64,000 nt of DNA from Pandoraea capi (lineage in GTDB: Bacteria; Pseudomonadota; Gammaproteobacteria; Burkholderiales; Burkholderiaceae). The stretch is taken from positions 434,001-498,000 of the forward strand of contig NZ_CABPRV010000001.1 in the NCBI RefSeq assembly GCF_902459735.1, read 5' to 3'. Shown piece by piece: positions 28,814 through 38,331 of this stretch. The notes below the pieces were generated by a model. That model saw only the letters and a list, made by a program, of their open reading frames with translations. It searched no databases and had not been told where the DNA came from. Both the position numbers and the translations under genes were made by a program. Within the stretch, counting starts at the first letter, position 1. Every line of letters begins with the position of its first letter.

Positions 28814-29435
28814 TATGAATATAATTTGTCCGACAGAGATGGCGGTAGCGGGAATCATGCCAAATCCCCACCTCTGTCCGGTGCATACCCCAAAACGGTA
28901 TTTTACTTGCACCCCGGGCAGGCTGCTCGTCCGGTGACCCTGGAGCAGCGAGCGCACGCACGTCACGCAGCGTCGGCAGGAAGTCGGCCCATAGGCCGCT
29001 TCGGTCGCAGCGCGCGGGACGCGGATAGAGTTGGTGGTTATAGAATTTTTTGGTGATCAGCCCGGACGACATTGCCCGAGCTGATCGCTTTGTGAATATC
29101 GTTCGCGCAAAAAGTCGAAGTGAGGCGCCGTCACAAGAAGAATAAGTGTCGGCAGGCGCCCCGAGAAAACGCTGATGAAGTTTCTCGTCCAGTTTCTCTT
29201 GGTATGGACTGCAAGCCCGAAGTGATCCGCGCCGAGCCGGAATTTTTCCGGTGGCCCGGCGGATCCGGGTGAGCGCGAAAACGTATTCCTGGCGCCATAG
29301 CGTCCGTCGGCCTCATCGCCCGGACCCCCCGGCAATTCTTCCACCCCCGGCTCGAACCTCGCGTGTTGGATAACTCGAGTGATACGTGCCCGACGCACTG
29401 CGCATTGGCAACTGCGGCGGGTGGGAGTCGTTTTC
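28814..29435 (+). promoter_or_regulatory. rluC-rne intergenic region with structured rne leader
   Basis: These 620 bases carry no gene I can support. A TATAGAAT element at 29039-29046 could start rne, though its -35 is poor, giving a leader near 390 bases. Two stem-loops follow. One is at 29055-29086 (GATCAGC/GCTGATC). The other is at 29224-29265 (outer arms GATCCGC/GCGGATC, inner arms CCGGAA/TTCCGG around TTT). Leader hairpins mediate RNase E autoregulation in E. coli; the same role here is inferred. Confidence 0.55.
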
Positions 29436-32400
29436 ATGAAACGCATGTTGTTCAACGCCACGCAGCAGGAAGAACTGCGCGTGGCAATCGTCGATGGGCA
29501 GAAACTCATCGACATCGATATCGAGACGGCCGGACGCGAACAGCGTAAAGGCAATATCTACAAGGGTATTATCACCCGTATCGAACCCTCTCTCGAAGCC
29601 TGCTTCGTCAACTACGGCGAAGGCCGCCATGGCTTCCTGCCGTTCAAGGAAGTCGCCCGCGCGTACTTCCGCGAAGGTGCCGATGTGCGCAATGCGCGCA
29701 TTCAGGACGCCCTGTCCGAAGGCCAGGAACTCATCGTTCAGGTCGAAAAGGAAGAGCGCGGCAACAAGGGCGCAGCCCTCACCACGTTCATTTCCCTGGC
29801 CGGCCGCTATCTGGTGCTGATGCCGAACAACCCGCGTGGCGGTGGTGTTTCGCGTCGTATCGAAGGCGAAGACCGTCAGGAACTGCGCGAGACGATGGGT
29901 CAGCTCGAACTGCCGGAAGGCATGAGCATCATCGCCCGCACCGCCGGTATCGGCCGCTCGGCCGAAGAACTCCAGTGGGATCTGAACTACCTGCTGCAAC
30001 TCTGGCACGCCATCGAAGGCGCCGCCCATAACATCGAACTGCCGCGCGACTCGGCGCTGATCTATCTCGAGTCGAGCCTCGTTATTCGCGCCATCCGCGA
30101 CTACTTCCAGCCGGATATCGGTGAAATCCTCATCGATACGGAAGAAATCTCCGAACAGGCACGCAACTTCATGCAGGTGGTCATGCCCGACCACCTCAAC
30201 CGCGTGAAGCAGTACCGTGACGACGTGCCGCTGTTCTCCCGCTTCCAGATCGAACACCAGATCGAGACGGCCTATTCGCGTCAGGTGCCGCTGCCCTCGG
30301 GCGGCGCGATCGTGATCGATCACACCGAAGCGCTCGTCTCCATCGACGTCAACTCGGCACGCGCCACCAAGGGCGCCGACATCGAAGAAACCGCCCTGCG
30401 CACCAACCTGGAAGCTGCCGACGAAGTCGCGCGCCAGTTGCGTCTGCGCGACCTCGGCGGCCTGATCGTGATCGACTTCATCGACATGGAGTCGGCCAAG
30501 AGCCAGCGTGAAGTCGAACAACGTGTCAAGGATGCGCTCAAGCACGACCGTGCGCGCGTCCAGATGGGCAAGATTTCGCGTTTCGGCCTGATGGAGCTGT
30601 CGCGTCAGCGCCTGCGTCCGTCGCTGTCGGAAGGCACGCACGTGACCTGCCCGCGCTGCAACGGCACCGGCCACATCCGCGACGCCGAATCGTCGGCGCT
30701 GCAAGTCCTGCGCATCATCCAGGAAGAGGCGATGAAGGAGCACACGGCAGCGATCCACTGCCAGGTGCCGGTCGAAGTCTCGGCGTTCCTGCTCAACGAA
30801 AAGCGTCAGGAAATCAACAAGATCGAAGCGCGCTTCAAGGTTGGCGTGCTGCTGATCCCGAACAAGCACCTCGAAACGCCGCATTACAAGCTTGAGCGTC
30901 TGCGTTTCGACGACCCGCGTCTGGATGCCCCGAAGGCCAGCTACGCGCTCGCCGAAGAGGCGGCCCGTTCGCTGGAAGAAGATCCGGCCGGTTACAGCAA
31001 GAAGAAGGAAGATACGCGTCCGCGTCAGGAAGCGGCCGTCAAGGGCATCACGCCCGAGCAGCCGGCACCGGCCGCACAGCCGCGTCCGGAACCGGTTGCC
31101 GCAACGGCGCCTGCCGCAGCCGCACAGTCCAGCGGTGGCGGTTTCTTCGGTTTCCTCAAGCGTCTGTTCGGCGGCGGTGCTGCCGCACCGGCACCCGCGA
31201 AGGCCGAAGAGCCGGCCAAGCCGACGGCTCGCCCGCCGCGTGAGCGTCACGAGCGTCCGCATCAACAAAACCGCAATCGTCGTGGCAACGCCCGCGACGA
31301 CAACAAGTCGGGCAAGGACAACGCCGGTCAGCCGGTGCGCGAAGGTCGCGGCACGCGTCCGGAACGCGCGGAGCGTGCAGACCGTGGCGAGCGCAACGAA
31401 CGCAATGAGCGTCAGGAAGGCCGCGACAACCGCGATAGCCGGGATAACCGCGACAAGCGCGAGCGCGACGACGCCCAGCGTCAACCCGCACAGGACGTGC
31501 GTGCCGAGGAAGGTCGCGAGCCGCGTGAAGGCCGTGAGCGCGGCAGCCGCCGTGAACGCGGCGAGCGCCGTGACCGCCGTCAGGGCGAAGGCGCTGAAGG
31601 CCAACAAGCCGCACCGCAACGCGTCGCTCAGGCCGCAGCACCGCTGAACGCCGAGCAAGAACCGCTGGATCAGGATCGTCTCACGGCACAGGTCGAAGGC
31701 GCACCGCAAACGGCGGGCGAAGAAGGCGAACAAGGGGGTGAAGAGCGCCGCCGCAGCCGTCGTCGCGGTCGTCGTGGCGGCCGTCGTGAGCGTGAAGCCG
31801 GCGAGCAGCAACTGAATGCCGACGGCGAGCACATCGAGACGGAAGGCGCAGAAGCGCTGGAAGCCGAGAAAGGTCCGCACGCCCTGGTGCTGAGCGACAA
31901 CGCAGTTGAGAATGCTTCGACCGAAACCCTCGCCCGTGCCGCAGCGCCGGTAGCAGCGCCTGAGTTTGCAGCCGCCGCCACGCCGGCACCGACGGCACCG
32001 GCGGCTCATGCCGAACCGACGCCGGTGCGTGCCGAGCCCATGGAAGCCCCGGCAGCGCCGGTCGCCACGGTGAGCGAAGCCGCCCCTGTCGCTACGCCGG
32101 AAGTGCCGTCGCACGTTATCGCCGAGCCGGTCGCACAAGCACCGCAGGTGGGTGCGCCCGTCGCACCGATCAACGTTGCCCCGCTGCCCGCGGCCGAAGT
32201 GGCCGCCGCACCGGTCGTGCCGCAGGTCAGTGCCCCGCTGCCGGTCACGTCGGCTGCGCCGGCCCAACCGACGGTGCCGGCCGGGGCCCTCGCCGAGATT
32301 GCCGCCACGGCCGCTGTCGCAAGCGCCCCGGCAGATGTCGCACCGGCAACGCAACCTGCGCAAGCCGCCGCTGCCCCGATCGAAATGGTCGAGACCGCGA

Positions 32401-32735
32401 AGCCGGTGCAGGCCGCACCCGAAGCACCGGTGCAGGTGAGTACGGCAGTGCCGGTCGCCCCGGAAGCCGCTGCCGCCGCAACGGAAGTCGTGACGCAGGC
32501 CGTCGCACCGGCCGCCGCTGCTCCGACGCTGGAGCGCGGTGCACTGGAATCGACGCTGGCAAGCGTCGGGCTGGTGTGGGTTCACACGGATGCCGACAAG
32601 CATCGCGCCGCCAAGGAAGCCGCTGCGCAAGTCGCACCGGCACCGCACGTGCCGCGTGAGCGCCGTGCGTCGACGCCGCTCAACAGCGGTCCGATGGAGC
32701 AAGTGGAAACACGCTCGGCCAATCACGTTGCCTGA
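29436..32735 (+). CDS. rne: Ribonuclease E
   Basis: RNase E is the main endonuclease of mRNA decay and rRNA/tRNA processing and scaffolds the degradosome. From the ATG at 29436 ([20 protein letters not shown]) the product has 1099 residues; GGGAG lies upstream. The catalytic half has the S1 domain near residues 37-120, the DNase I-like region with [21 protein letters not shown] and VIDFIDME, and the Zn-link [12 protein letters not shown]. After about residue 530 the protein is low complexity: [15 protein letters not shown] (a likely membrane-binding helix), a long Arg/Asp/Glu-rich RNA-binding region, then some 300 residues of Ala/Pro/Val-rich sequence. The end [20 protein letters not shown] is conserved in the group. 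Confidence 0.97.
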   Translation: MKRMLFNATQQEELRVAIVDGQKLIDIDIETAGREQRKGNIYKGIITRIEPSLEACFVNYGEGRHGFLPFKEVARAYFREGADVRNARIQDALSEGQELIVQVEKEERGNKGAALTTFISLAGRYLVLMPNNPRGGGVSRRIEGEDRQELRETMGQLELPEGMSIIARTAGIGRSAEELQWDLNYLLQLWHAIEGAAHNIELPRDSALIYLESSLVIRAIRDYFQPDIGEILIDTEEISEQARNFMQVVMPDHLNRVKQYRDDVPLFSRFQIEHQIETAYSRQVPLPSGGAIVIDHTEALVSIDVNSARATKGADIEETALRTNLEAADEVARQLRLRDLGGLIVIDFIDMESAKSQREVEQRVKDALKHDRARVQMGKISRFGLMELSRQRLRPSLSEGTHVTCPRCNGTGHIRDAESSALQVLRIIQEEAMKEHTAAIHCQVPVEVSAFLLNEKRQEINKIEARFKVGVLLIPNKHLETPHYKLERLRFDDPRLDAPKASYALAEEAARSLEEDPAGYSKKKEDTRPRQEAAVKGITPEQPAPAAQPRPEPVAATAPAAAAQSSGGGFFGFLKRLFGGGAAAPAPAKAEEPAKPTARPPRERHERPHQQNRNRRGNARDDNKSGKDNAGQPVREGRGTRPERAERADRGERNERNERQEGRDNRDSRDNRDKRERDDAQRQPAQDVRAEEGREPREGRERGSRRERGERRDRRQGEGAEGQQAAPQRVAQAAAPLNAEQEPLDQDRLTAQVEGAPQTAGEEGEQGGEERRRSRRRGRRGGRREREAGEQQLNADGEHIETEGAEALEAEKGPHALVLSDNAVENASTETLARAAAPVAAPEFAAAATPAPTAPAAHAEPTPVRAEPMEAPAAPVATVSEAAPVATPEVPSHVIAEPVAQAPQVGAPVAPINVAPLPAAEVAAAPVVPQVSAPLPVTSAAPAQPTVPAGALAEIAATAAVASAPADVAPATQPAQAAAAPIEMVETAKPVQAAPEAPVQVSTAVPVAPEAAAAATEVVTQAVAPAAAAPTLERGALESTLASVGLVWVHTDADKHRAAKEAAAQVAPAPHVPRERRASTPLNSGPMEQVETRSANHVA

Positions 32736-32753
32736 CAGGCACGTGTGAGGTAG

Positions 32754-32781
32754 AAAAAGGAGGCTTCGGCCTCCTTTTTTG
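32754..32781 (+). terminator. Intrinsic terminator after rne
   Basis: The arms AAAAAGGAGGC and GCCTCCTTTTT close on a TTCG tetraloop and run into six Ts, 18 bases after the rne stop codon. Confidence 0.95.
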
Positions 32782-32979
32782 CTTTTGGGGGCGACGTCAC
32801 GCGATACAACCCGCATTGTCCCGACTTGTGCCAACCGCACACGCCCCGTATCGTCTGCCTCAGTACGGGTTTGACGTCTCACAACGAATTCTCGGTACCG
32901 TTATCCGATGCCCGATGGGGTCGCCTCGGCGACATTTGGGCCAATTCGTTAGAATGGAGACGCAAGCTAAGGCCCCACC

Positions 32980-34107
32980 ATGACTGAAACGATCATCAGA
33001 CTCACCGATTTGCGTAGCGACGCCCGTTATGCGACGCACTCGCCGCAGATCCCCGCACAAGTGCGCACCGCCACCGGCCATCTCGAAGATGCGTTGGCGC
33101 GGCCCCTGCACGACCTGCGGATCTCGGTGACCGATCGTTGCAACTTCCGCTGCGTCTACTGCATGCCGAAGGACGTGTTCGACAAGGACTACGCCTTCCT
33201 GCCGCAATCCTCCCTGCTGTCATTCGAAGAAATCGAGCGTGCTGCGCGCCTGTTCGTCGAACATGGCGTGGAGAAGCTGCGTCTGACGGGCGGAGAGCCG
33301 CTGCTGCGCAAGCACATCGAACGCTTGATCGAAATGCTGGCCCGTCTGCGCACGCCGTCGGGCAAGCCGCTCGACATCACGCTCACGACCAACGGCTCGT
33401 TGCTGGCACGCCGGGCGCAATCGCTCAAAGATGCGGGCCTCACGCGCGTTACCGTCAGCCTGGACAGTCTGGACGATAAGATTTTCCGCCAGATGAACGA
33501 CGTCGACTTCCCCGTCGCGAACGTGCTCGAAGGAATTGCCCAGGCGCAGCACGTCGGCCTCGGGCCGGTCAAAGTCAACATGGTCGTCAAGCGCGGCACC
33601 AACGATTCAGACATCGTGCCGATGGCGCGTCATTTTCATGGCAGCGGTGTCGTGCTGCGTTTCATCGAATACATGGACGTCGGCACCTCCAATGGCTGGC
33701 GCATGGACGAAGTCCTGCCGTCGGCCGAGGTCATCGCGCGTCTGAACGACGCCCTGCCAGTCGAGCCCATGGAGCCGAATTACCCCGGCGAAACGGCACA
33801 ACGCTGGCAATATCGCGACGGCGGCGGTGAAGTCGGCGTCATTTCGTCCGTCACCCGTGCATTTTGCGGCACTTGTTCGCGTGCCCGATTGTCTACGGAA
33901 GGCAAGCTGTATCTCTGTCTGTTCGCCAGCTCGGGGTATGACTTGCGAACGCTGCTGCGTAGCGGCGCGAGCGACGCGCAGATCTCGACCGTCATCGGCG
34001 ACATCTGGCACGCCCGCACCGACCGTTACTCGGCCTTGCGTACGGCGGCCACCGGCCTGCCGGAAAACGCACCACCGAAAGTGGAGATGTCTTACATCGG
34101 CGGATGA
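32980..34107 (+). CDS. moaA: GTP 3',8-cyclase MoaA
   Basis: MoaA is a radical-SAM enzyme that converts GTP to 3',8-cyclo-GTP, the first step of molybdenum cofactor synthesis. The 375-residue protein has the SAM cluster motif [10 protein letters not shown] near residues 52-61, [11 protein letters not shown], and the second-cluster cysteines in [21 protein letters not shown] near residue 290. It ends SYIGG, with the C-terminal Gly-Gly needed for activity. About 40 residues precede the conserved core, slightly long for the family. mobA and moeA follow, separated by one exported protein. Confidence 0.97.
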   Translation: MTETIIRLTDLRSDARYATHSPQIPAQVRTATGHLEDALARPLHDLRISVTDRCNFRCVYCMPKDVFDKDYAFLPQSSLLSFEEIERAARLFVEHGVEKLRLTGGEPLLRKHIERLIEMLARLRTPSGKPLDITLTTNGSLLARRAQSLKDAGLTRVTVSLDSLDDKIFRQMNDVDFPVANVLEGIAQAQHVGLGPVKVNMVVKRGTNDSDIVPMARHFHGSGVVLRFIEYMDVGTSNGWRMDEVLPSAEVIARLNDALPVEPMEPNYPGETAQRWQYRDGGGEVGVISSVTRAFCGTCSRARLSTEGKLYLCLFASSGYDLRTLLRSGASDAQISTVIGDIWHARTDRYSALRTAATGLPENAPPKVEMSYIGG

Positions 34108-34348
34108 AAGTCCGGGACACGGCCGGACCGCGACCAGACATGCCTCAGTGATCTGATTGCCCGGTTACCCCGCGATCGTCGACGCTTCCGCACCCCTTTC
34201 GATTTACCGAATTCCTTCTCGACTCATGATTGCTTTTGCCCCGGGCGCCAGCCGCGCCCGAGACACCCTCACCGTCCCAGCGTCCAGCGCCGCGTCCGCC
34301 CCCCATCAAGGCGTGCGTCACACACGCGTGAGCCGCCCTTCGCATCGC

Positions 34349-35146
34349 ATGCAGCGCCTCGTTGCCGCCAGTCTGAGCGCGCTGACGTTGCTGTTAGCGG
34401 CGTTCGCGTCCACTGCGGCCTACGCTGATTGCGACCCATCCGATCGCAACATCGCCAATCACCTGATGACGTACAGCGGTCAGCTCGGCGAGCGCAATCC
34501 GCTGCGACTCGTGCTGCGCCCCACCTCCGGCGGCAAACTGGAAGGGCGCTACGCCAACGCGTCGTCGCAAAGCGATACGCAGCTCACCGGCAAGATCGAT
34601 AGCAAGTCGCATGTGCACCTGACCGAGTTCGACGCCGGCGGCATGCCGCGCGCGACCTTCGACGGCGAATTCGCCTCGGCGGACGACGTCAATCGCCAGC
34701 AAGGTGCATCGGCGGCATGCGAAGTCATTTCGGGCCAATGGAAGGACTTGCGCAGCGGCCGCACGGTGCCGTTCGAGCTTGCGCTGTCCAGCATTCAGAC
34801 GGGCAAGATCGACCATCTGTACGGCGTTGCCGGGGTGAGCGACGACGAAACCGTCAATCGCGCCGCCACGCAATTCCGCAAAGGGGTGCTCGACGACCGG
34901 CGCGATGTCGTCGCACAATCGATCCGTTACCCGTTGCATGTCTCTCTGCGGGGCAAGACACTGATCCTTCGGAACCCGAAGTCGTTGCTCGCCCGCTATA
35001 ACGAAATCTTTTCCGACGGATTCGTTCGTACCATCGGTGCCGCCGTGCCTCGACTGATGTTCGCGCGCGATCAGGGCGTGATGCTTGGCGACGGCGCCGT
35101 CTGGTTCGACGCGGCGGGTCGCGTCATCGCCCTTAACCGCCCCTAA
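34349..35146 (+). CDS. Exported protein of unknown function in the molybdenum cofactor cluster
   Basis: I do not recognise this protein. From the ATG at 34349 it has 265 residues and starts with a signal peptide (MQRLVAASLSALTLLLAAF, cleavage near YA-D). The mature part contains two cysteines (positions near the N-terminus, ADCDPSDR, and AACEVISG) that could form a disulfide. The C-terminus, YPLHVSLRGKTLILRNPKSLL through RDQGVMLGDGAVWFD, resembles a segment I associate with small periplasmic proteins of enterics and Burkholderiales. The frame is open 64 codons upstream to 34157, and no start has a clear ribosome binding site. It ends 9 bp before mobA, so it may be cotranscribed. Confidence 0.75.
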   Translation: MQRLVAASLSALTLLLAAFASTAAYADCDPSDRNIANHLMTYSGQLGERNPLRLVLRPTSGGKLEGRYANASSQSDTQLTGKIDSKSHVHLTEFDAGGMPRATFDGEFASADDVNRQQGASAACEVISGQWKDLRSGRTVPFELALSSIQTGKIDHLYGVAGVSDDETVNRAATQFRKGVLDDRRDVVAQSIRYPLHVSLRGKTLILRNPKSLLARYNEIFSDGFVRTIGAAVPRLMFARDQGVMLGDGAVWFDAAGRVIALNRP

Positions 35147-35155
35147 CCCCTTCCC

Positions 35156-35794
35156 ATGACGACAACGTCCATCCTGCGCAGCGACATCACCGGCCTGATC
35201 CTCGCAGGCGGGCGTGGGCAGCGTATGGGCGGACGCGACAAAGGCCTGCAACGGCTCGCCGACCGACCGCTCGCGGCCCATGTCATCGAGCGCCTGCGTC
35301 CGCAGGTCGGTGCGTTGCTCATCAGCGCGAATCGGAATCTCGATGCCTATGCGGCATTCGGCGCAGACGTCGTGAGCGACGAGACGCAGGACTTCGCAGG
35401 ACCGCTCGCGGGCATGCTGGCCGGCTTGCGCGCGGCACGTACGGAATATGTCCTCACCGTGCCGTGCGACTCGCCCTACCTGCCGACCGATCTCGGCGTT
35501 CGGCTCAGCGCCGCACTCGACGTATCGGACGGACGCGACGTCTCTCCCGGCATCCCGGCAGCGCGACCGCTGGCCGCTTATGCCGCGACGGCACAAGGCC
35601 CGCATCCGGTATTTGCTCTTTTGCACCGCTCGCTGGCCGACGATCTCGCGGCCACACTGCGCGCCGGGGAGCATCGCGTGCGAGCGTGGCTCGCGCGCCA
35701 CAAGGCCGTACAAGTTAACTTCGGTGACGAGCGTCCGTTTTACAATGTCAACACGCTGGACGACCTCCATACCGATTCGCCGCGCGCCCGCTAA
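35156..35794 (+). CDS. mobA: Molybdenum cofactor guanylyltransferase MobA
   Basis: MobA links GMP to molybdopterin to form the MGD cofactor used by DMSO reductase-family enzymes such as nitrate reductase and formate dehydrogenase. The 212-residue nucleotidyltransferase has the signature GLILAGGRGQRMGGRDKGLQ at residues 11-30 and the metal-binding TVPCDSPYLP near residue 102. FAGPLAGMLAGL is also typical. It sits between the exported protein and moeA on the plus strand. Confidence 0.96.
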   Translation: MTTTSILRSDITGLILAGGRGQRMGGRDKGLQRLADRPLAAHVIERLRPQVGALLISANRNLDAYAAFGADVVSDETQDFAGPLAGMLAGLRAARTEYVLTVPCDSPYLPTDLGVRLSAALDVSDGRDVSPGIPAARPLAAYAATAQGPHPVFALLHRSLADDLAATLRAGEHRVRAWLARHKAVQVNFGDERPFYNVNTLDDLHTDSPRAR

Positions 35795-35848
35795 GACATT
35801 CCGGGCACCGACGCGGCCCGATTCGTCGCCACCGCATTTTTGAGATCC

Positions 35849-37180
35849 ATGCATGTGATGCATGCAGCACATGTGCCGGATGACGACGCCATACCGATGA
35901 CAACACTAGACGACGCCTTGGCCGGCTTGCCGGACTACGACCCCAACCATATGACGGTCGAAGCGGCGCGCGCCGTCATTGCGCGCACCGCGAGCCCGGT
36001 GTCCGCCATCGAGCAGGTGGCGGTACGCAGTGCGCTGGGCCGCGTGCTCGGTCGCGATGTCGTTTCTCCGCTCGACGTCCCCGCTTTCGAAAACGCCGCC
36101 ATGGATGGCTACGCCTTCGCCGGCAGCGCGCTGGCGGCTGGCGGCGAAGTGCGTCTGCGCGTGGCGGGGCGTTCTTTCGCGGGCCGTCCGTTCGATGGCG
36201 TCGCCGCTGCCGGTGAGTGCGTGCGCATCATGACCGGTGCGCTGCTGCCGGCCGGTTGCGACACGGTCATCCCGCAAGAACAGGTGCAACGCGAAGGCGA
36301 CACCGAATTCATTCGCTTCGACGCCGGTGCCGTTACGCCCGGCCGTCATGTACGCCATATCGGGGAAGACCTGGCCGCCGGTCATCCGGCGCTGCACGCG
36401 GGCAAGCGTCTTCGTCCGGCCGCCCTCGGTTTGCTCGCATCGCTCGGCATCGCCGAAGTGCCGGTGCGCCGTCGCATACGCGTGGCCTTCTTCTCGACCG
36501 GCGACGAACTGCGCTCCGTGGGTGAGCCGCTCGTGCCCGGCAATCTGTACGACAGCAATCGCTACACGCTCTTCGGCATGTTGCAACGGCTGGGCGTGGA
36601 AGTGCTGGATTTGGGCGTCGTGCGCGACGACCCGCAAGCCATCGAAGACACACTACGTACGGCATGTCGTGAAGCCGACGCCGTCATCACCTCGGGTGGC
36701 GTGTCAGTCGGCGAGGCCGATTTCACACGCGAAATGATGACGCGTCTGGGCAACGTGGTGTTCTGGAAGATGGCGATGCGCCCGGGCCGGCCGTTCGCAT
36801 TTGGCGAACTGGAAAGTGAAGGCAAGCGCGCCTTGTTGTTTGGTCTGCCGGGAAATCCGGCCGCAGTGATGGCGTCGTTCTACCATCTCGTGCGCGACGG
36901 ACTATTCGTGCTGATGGGCGCCGAACCGCAAATCACGCCGAGCCTGCCCGTGCCGACGGCAACCGCCATTGCCAAGCGCCCCGGGCGCACCGAATTCCTG
37001 CGCGGCATTCTGGCCGTCGATGCTCAGGGCCGATGGCAAGTCACCGTCGCCGACGCACAGAGTGCAGGCATTCTACGCACGATGAGCGAAGCGAACTGCT
37101 TCGTGACGCTCGGCACCGAGCGTGGTGACGTGGCTGCCGGTGAACTGGTCGACGTCATTGCCTTCGACGGGCTGGTCTGA
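35849..37180 (+). CDS. moeA: Molybdopterin molybdenumtransferase MoeA
   Basis: MoeA inserts molybdate into adenylylated molybdopterin. From the ATG at 35849 the product has 443 residues. The N-terminal domain carries PAFENAAMDGYAFAG, a hallmark with the key Asp, and IMTGALLPAGCDTVIPQE. The MogA-like domain has FFSTGDEL, DSNRYTLFGML and ITSGGVSVGEADF. The C-terminal part includes FGLPGNPAAVMASF. Several starts are possible: TTG 35840, ATG 35849 and ATG 35897 (MTTLDDALAGLPDYDP, nearest the family start). The ATGCAT repeats at 35849-35866 fall over the first of these. Confidence 0.95.
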   Translation: MHVMHAAHVPDDDAIPMTTLDDALAGLPDYDPNHMTVEAARAVIARTASPVSAIEQVAVRSALGRVLGRDVVSPLDVPAFENAAMDGYAFAGSALAAGGEVRLRVAGRSFAGRPFDGVAAAGECVRIMTGALLPAGCDTVIPQEQVQREGDTEFIRFDAGAVTPGRHVRHIGEDLAAGHPALHAGKRLRPAALGLLASLGIAEVPVRRRIRVAFFSTGDELRSVGEPLVPGNLYDSNRYTLFGMLQRLGVEVLDLGVVRDDPQAIEDTLRTACREADAVITSGGVSVGEADFTREMMTRLGNVVFWKMAMRPGRPFAFGELESEGKRALLFGLPGNPAAVMASFYHLVRDGLFVLMGAEPQITPSLPVPTATAIAKRPGRTEFLRGILAVDAQGRWQVTVADAQSAGILRTMSEANCFVTLGTERGDVAAGELVDVIAFDGLV

Positions 37181-37330
37181 CGTTCGCCCTTATTCGAATC
37201 GACTAGATCCACCGAACGCGAGTCTGTACACGAATTTCACCCCAAAAGCGAAGCAACGAATCAGCAAAACATTGCCCGCGTCGGCGCTTCGACGACACGG
37301 GCGCCACACAAGCCGAAAGCACACACGTCA

Positions 37331-37615
37331 ATGACAACGAAAAAACAGATCACGTACATCAGTCCCGGCCAGACGGCCAAAGCACTGGTGCTGGTCTACC
37401 TCACATTCAGCATCCCGCTCGTTCTGCTGGCATTCCTCGCGGCGTTCATCCGCTACGGTGAGTTGCCGGGCCTGGCGATCATCTCCGCACTGGTGCTTAA
37501 CGCCATCGTGGGCTTCGTGCTGCTCTGGATCGCCTGCCACCTTTACAACTGGGTGGCGGTCAAATTCGGCGGCATCGAAATCGCACTGAGCGACGCTCCC
37601 GAAGAAGAGTACTGA
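37331..37615 (+). CDS. Small two-helix membrane protein (DUF3566-like)
   Basis: The 94-residue product has two membrane segments, near residues 17-40 (ALVLVYLTFSIPLVLLAFLA) and 48-68 (LAIISALVLNAIVGFVLLWI), and then the amphipathic tail HLYNWVAVKFGGIEIALSD. The YN...GGIE...L pattern recalls DUF3566 proteins of actinobacteria, but this is from memory and the function is unknown. It stands alone between moeA (150 bp upstream) and a GNAT gene (115 bp downstream), with no clear ribosome binding site. Confidence 0.75.
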   Translation: MTTKKQITYISPGQTAKALVLVYLTFSIPLVLLAFLAAFIRYGELPGLAIISALVLNAIVGFVLLWIACHLYNWVAVKFGGIEIALSDAPEEEY

Positions 37616-37729
37616 GCGTCCCGACGTCGATCCACGTCGTTCCGGCGGCGACTGACGGCGGCCTCATCCCCGCCGCAGCGCCGCTTTTCTCATTTTTCAG
37701 CCCCCTCCCACGTCTCTTGCGCTCCGACC

Positions 37730-38224
37730 ATGTCCCTGACCCTGCGTACTGCCACTGCCGACGACGTCGGCGCCATTCATGGCCTGATGCGAGAACTGGC
37801 CGTCTTCGAAAAGCTGCTGGATATCTTCGAAGCCACGCCCGAGAGCGTGCACGAAGCGCTGTTTGGCAAGACGCCGGCCGCAGAATGCCTGATGGCGGAG
37901 TGGGATGGGCAGCCGGTCGGCTACGCGCTGTTCTTCCACAATTTCTCGACCTTCCTCGGACGGAGAGGTCTGTATCTGGAAGACGTCTACGTGCAGCCGA
38001 CGATGCGAGGTCGTGGCGTGGGACAAGCGCTGCTGCGTCGGCTCGCCCGCATCGCCATCGAGCGCAACTGCGGACGCTTCGAGTGGACGGTGCTCGACTG
38101 GAATCAGCCGGCGATCGATTTCTACACATCGCAAGGCGCGACGGTATTGCCCGACTGGCGCGTGGTGCGTATGACCGGCGATGCGCTGACGCAATTCGCG
38201 AAGCAGGACGACGGCGCGCAGTGA
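37730..38224 (+). CDS. GNAT-family N-acetyltransferase
   Basis: The 164-residue protein is a single GNAT domain. Acetyl-CoA is bound by motif A, VQPTMRGRGVGQALLRRLA, near residues 88-106, preceded by LYLEDVYV. The C-terminal WTVLDWNQPAIDFYTSQGATVLPDW resembles the spermidine/diamine acetyltransferase subgroup. The substrate could be a polyamine or a small amine, but this is only family inference. It converges with rmuC. Confidence 0.88.
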   Translation: MSLTLRTATADDVGAIHGLMRELAVFEKLLDIFEATPESVHEALFGKTPAAECLMAEWDGQPVGYALFFHNFSTFLGRRGLYLEDVYVQPTMRGRGVGQALLRRLARIAIERNCGRFEWTVLDWNQPAIDFYTSQGATVLPDWRVVRMTGDALTQFAKQDDGAQ

Positions 38225-38331
38225 GCGCTTAGTGGCGTCGTGCGCATGCAGACGCCACCTGACTCAACCGCGAACCGTCCTGAAGTCCTCTAGAGCCTCG
38301 ACTATCGAGGTTCCCGAGGCCTTCGTACCGC

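Noticed and set aside
29313-32882. 1189-codon open frame on the minus strand opposite rne
   Set aside because: It has no family features and no ribosome binding site, and its composition mirrors rne codon use. High GC at third positions leaves the opposite strand open.
35849-35866. ATGCAT-rich repeats at the start of moeA as an operator
   Set aside because: They overlap the probable start codons, and no regulator with that site is evident. Codon and start ambiguity explain them as well.
38296-38310. Short hairpin CCTCGA/TCGAGG between the GNAT gene and rmuC
   Set aside because: The stem is only 6 bp with no T run, so I do not call it a terminator.
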